This document shows, piece after piece, positions 62,364 through 64,000 of a stretch of 64,000 bases of DNA. Below the pieces are notes generated by a model that was given only the letters and a program-made list of their open reading frames with translations, searched no databases and was not told where the DNA came from. This DNA comes from 13-2-20CM-66-19 sp963760225 (GTDB lineage: Bacteria; Pseudomonadota; Gammaproteobacteria; Steroidobacterales; Steroidobacteraceae): contig CAVXCD010000001.1 of assembly GCA_963760225.1 (NCBI GenBank), positions 62,001-126,000 on the forward strand. Direction: 5' to 3'. Made by a program: the position numbers and the translations under genes. The first letter of the stretch is position 1. The number at the start of each line of letters is the position of its first letter.

Positions 62364-63038
62364 TCAGGACAGGTACGCGCGGATGCGGTCGTGCAGCGGG
62401 CTCGAGCGCGGGAAATGCGCCACCAGGTATTCCATCTGGTCGGCGAGCACGCGCCGGCCCTTGAGGAAGATGTATTCCGCGTAGGTGGGCGTGAACGGCA
62501 CGGCGATCAGCTGCATCTTCGCCTGCTCGGGCGTGCGCGAGGCCTTCTGGTTGTTGCAGCGGCGGCACGCGGCCACCACGTTGGTCCACAGGTCCGCGCC
62601 GCCCTGGCTGAAGGGGCGGATGTGGTCGCGCGACAGCTCGCGCGCGGCGAAGCGCTGCGCACAGTACAGGCACAGGTAGGCGTCACGCCGGAACAGCGTC
62701 TGGTTGTTGAGCGGCGGCACGTAGTCGTGGCGCGTGTTGCCGGGATTGCCGGTGTGCCCGACGGTGGCGACGATTGAGTTGACCTCGAGCACCGTGCGCC
62801 GTCCGCTGCGCGCATTCACTCCGCCATACAACTCATACAGCAGCGAGCCGCACGTGTAAGCGACCTGCTCCTGGTGGTACAGTCGCGCCGCCTCCTTGTA
62901 GTCGATCCACTCGAGCGGCATGCCGGCGATGTCGGTGCGCAGCACCAGCTGCGACAGGCCGCGCGTCCCCGCTGCGGCGACGATGCGCAGATCGTCCGGG
63001 AGCCCGTGGTCGGCCTGCTCGAGATCTATCCCTAGCAT
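62364..63038 (-). CDS. HNH endonuclease
   Basis: 224 residues. HNH/zinc-finger nuclease domain near residues 121-170: CLYC (123-126), SRDHI with His139, Asn153 in DLWTNVV, and CRRCN (158-162), i.e. two CxxC pairs around an H-N-N core. The N-terminal 110 residues (GLSQLVLRTDIAGMPLEWIDYKEAARLYHQ) match the chromosomal HNH proteins common in proteobacteria, not a phage or restriction context. ATG at 63036-63038 has AGGGATC upstream. Divergent from pntA with 117 bp between. Confidence 0.9.
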   Translation of the reverse strand: MLGIDLEQADHGLPDDLRIVAAAGTRGLSQLVLRTDIAGMPLEWIDYKEAARLYHQEQVAYTCGSLLYELYGGVNARSGRRTVLEVNSIVATVGHTGNPGNTRHDYVPPLNNQTLFRRDAYLCLYCAQRFAARELSRDHIRPFSQGGADLWTNVVAACRRCNNQKASRTPEQAKMQLIAVPFTPTYAEYIFLKGRRVLADQMEYLVAHFPRSSPLHDRIRAYLS

Positions 63039-63155
63039 GATCCCTGTAAGATACGGCAGATTTATGCAAGAATTCAACATCGCAAAACTCTAATTCAATT
63101 GGGCATTTTCCACGTGAGTGGCCGTTTGCGCCACGGCGGCGGACGAGGTGCGTGA

Positions 63156-64000
63156 ATGTCAGTAACGATTGGCGCGCTTCGCGAGAGCGCGCCGCAGGAG
63201 AGGCGTGTCAGCCTCGTCCCCGAGGTCGCCGACAAGCTGGTCAAGGACGGCGCGCGCGTGCTGCTCGAGCGCGGCGCCGGCGAGCGGGCCGGATTTCCCG
63301 ACTCGCTCTATAAGACGGTCGCCTTCGCCGACAGTGCCGCGCAGCTGCTGCAGACGGCCGACGTGCTGCTCACCGTGCAGCCGCTGGACGTCGGGCAGAT
63401 CAGCCAGCTGAAGGGCGACGCGGTGGTGGTCGGCTTCATGCAGGCGCACGCCCGCCACGCGGAGGTGCTGGCGCTGAAGACCCGCGGCATCACCAGCTTT
63501 GCGATGGAGCTGGTGCCGCGCATCTCGCGCGCCCAGTCGATGGACGCCCTGTCCTCGCAGGCGGCGATCGCCGGCTACAAGGCGGTGCTGATCGCGGCGA
63601 ACCAGCTGCAGAAGTTCCTGCCGATGCTCACCACCGCGGCGGGCACCATCCGCCCGGCGCAGGTGCTCATCATCGGCGCGGGCGTCGCCGGACTGCAGGC
63701 GATCGCCACCGCGAGGCGCCTCGGGGCGGTGGTGGAGGCCTACGACGTGCGCAGCGCCACCCGCGAGCAGGTCAAGTCGCTCGGCGCGAAGTTCGTCGAG
63801 ACCGGCGTGAGCGCGGAAGGCAGCGGCGGCTACGCACGCGAGCTCACCGCGGAGGAGAAGGCCAAGCAGCAGGAGGTGCTCGACTCGCGCATCGCCGCCG
63901 CCGATGCGGTGGTCACCACCGCCTCGGTGCCGGGACGGCCGGCGCCGAAGATCATCACGCGCGCGGTCGTCGAGCGCATGCGGCCCGGCTCGGTGGTCGT
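63156..64000 (+). CDS. pntA: NAD(P) transhydrogenase alpha subunit, domain I (3' end cut off)
   Basis: Proton-translocating transhydrogenase component that supplies NADPH. The frame opens with ATG at 63156 (GAGGTG upstream) and runs off the window after 281 codons without a stop. Sequence marks: IGALRESAPQERRVSLVPE, the NAD-binding VLIIGAGVAGLQAIATARRLGA, YDVRSATREQVKSLGA and TTASVPGRPAPKIIT, all typical of PntA domain I. Whether it is the short three-gene PntAA form or the full alpha subunit lies outside the window. Confidence 0.95.
   Translation, partial: MSVTIGALRESAPQERRVSLVPEVADKLVKDGARVLLERGAGERAGFPDSLYKTVAFADSAAQLLQTADVLLTVQPLDVGQISQLKGDAVVVGFMQAHARHAEVLALKTRGITSFAMELVPRISRAQSMDALSSQAAIAGYKAVLIAANQLQKFLPMLTTAAGTIRPAQVLIIGAGVAGLQAIATARRLGAVVEAYDVRSATREQVKSLGAKFVETGVSAEGSGGYARELTAEEKAKQQEVLDSRIAAADAVVTTASVPGRPAPKIITRAVVERMRPGSVV

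Noticed and set aside
62364..63038. HNH gene as part of a restriction or defence system
   Set aside because: No methyltransferase or other defence gene nearby; neighbours are pntA and a repair-type exonuclease, and the protein looks like the common chromosomal HNH family.

Overview
This is a 64 kb piece of a very GC-rich (about 70 %) bacterial chromosome with dense, mostly single-copy metabolic and housekeeping genes. The gammaproteobacterial-type glutamate-cysteine ligase, the ftsY-ftsE-ftsX-rpoH neighbourhood with coaD/rsmD close by, the Pla-1/cef-like lipase lipoprotein, the S46 dipeptidyl-peptidase and the yceJ/yceI-like pair suggest a gammaproteobacterium on the Xanthomonadales/Nevskiales/Steroidobacterales side. 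That placement is inference from gene content, not from a phylogenetic marker. I see no rRNA, tRNA, insertion sequence, prophage or CRISPR array. About 57 protein genes are supported, and both ends of the window cut through a gene.

Layout. 1-10.2 kb: end of a DNA-3-methyladenine glycosylase, coaD and rsmD, a secreted lipase-type lipoprotein, the overlapping ftsY-ftsE-ftsX operon, a PBP7-type endopeptidase, an unknown membrane protein, rpoH (with a CIRCE-like operator over its promoter) and an Mpo1-like membrane protein. 10.2-18.3 kb: malic enzyme, glutaryl-CoA dehydrogenase-type acyl-CoA dehydrogenase, lactate permease, and a two-component pair resembling the regulators of the proteobacterial dedicated sortase system, followed by 590 bp of non-coding sequence that ends in a strong terminator. 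18.3-30 kb: gltBD, a small unknown protein, an HtrA-like protease without an export signal, a CPA2 K+/H+ antiporter, a DUF924 protein and the cbpA-cbpM co-chaperone pair. 30-41.6 kb: a LysR regulator, a SPOR lipoprotein divergent from a bactofilin, a YheT-like hydrolase, a receiver/OmpA-like gene interrupted by a frameshift, a glycosyltransferase, a PAP2 phosphatase, an ABC-2 exporter coupled to an ATP-grasp protein, and a diguanylate cyclase.

41.7-64 kb: gshA directly downstream of a chromate transporter, a Sel1/TonB-C-like secreted protein, thiolase, dienelactone hydrolase, succinate-semialdehyde dehydrogenase, ferrochelatase, a glyoxalase-like protein, the S46 peptidase, two YceI proteins flanking a cytochrome b561, a cupin, an acetyl-CoA hydrolase/transferase convergent with acetyl-CoA synthetase (which carries a histone-like tail), a fructosamine-kinase-like protein, a 5'-3' exonuclease, an HNH endonuclease and the start of pntA.

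How the genes fit together: envelope and division functions (ftsYEX, pbpG, SPOR protein, bactofilin, PAP2), acyl-CoA and acetate metabolism (GCDH, thiolase, acetyl-CoA hydrolase, acs), nitrogen and redox supply (gltBD, gshA, pntA, malic enzyme) and stress control (rpoH, cbpAM). Neighbouring genes often overlap by 1-4 bases on one strand or tail to tail between strands. Several promoters have a -10 box so close to the start codon that the mRNA would be leaderless or nearly so. The most unusual items are the CIRCE-like element at rpoH, the receiver-membrane-OmpA-like gene split by a frameshift, the basic tail on Acs, and the apparent non-coding transcript after the two-component system.
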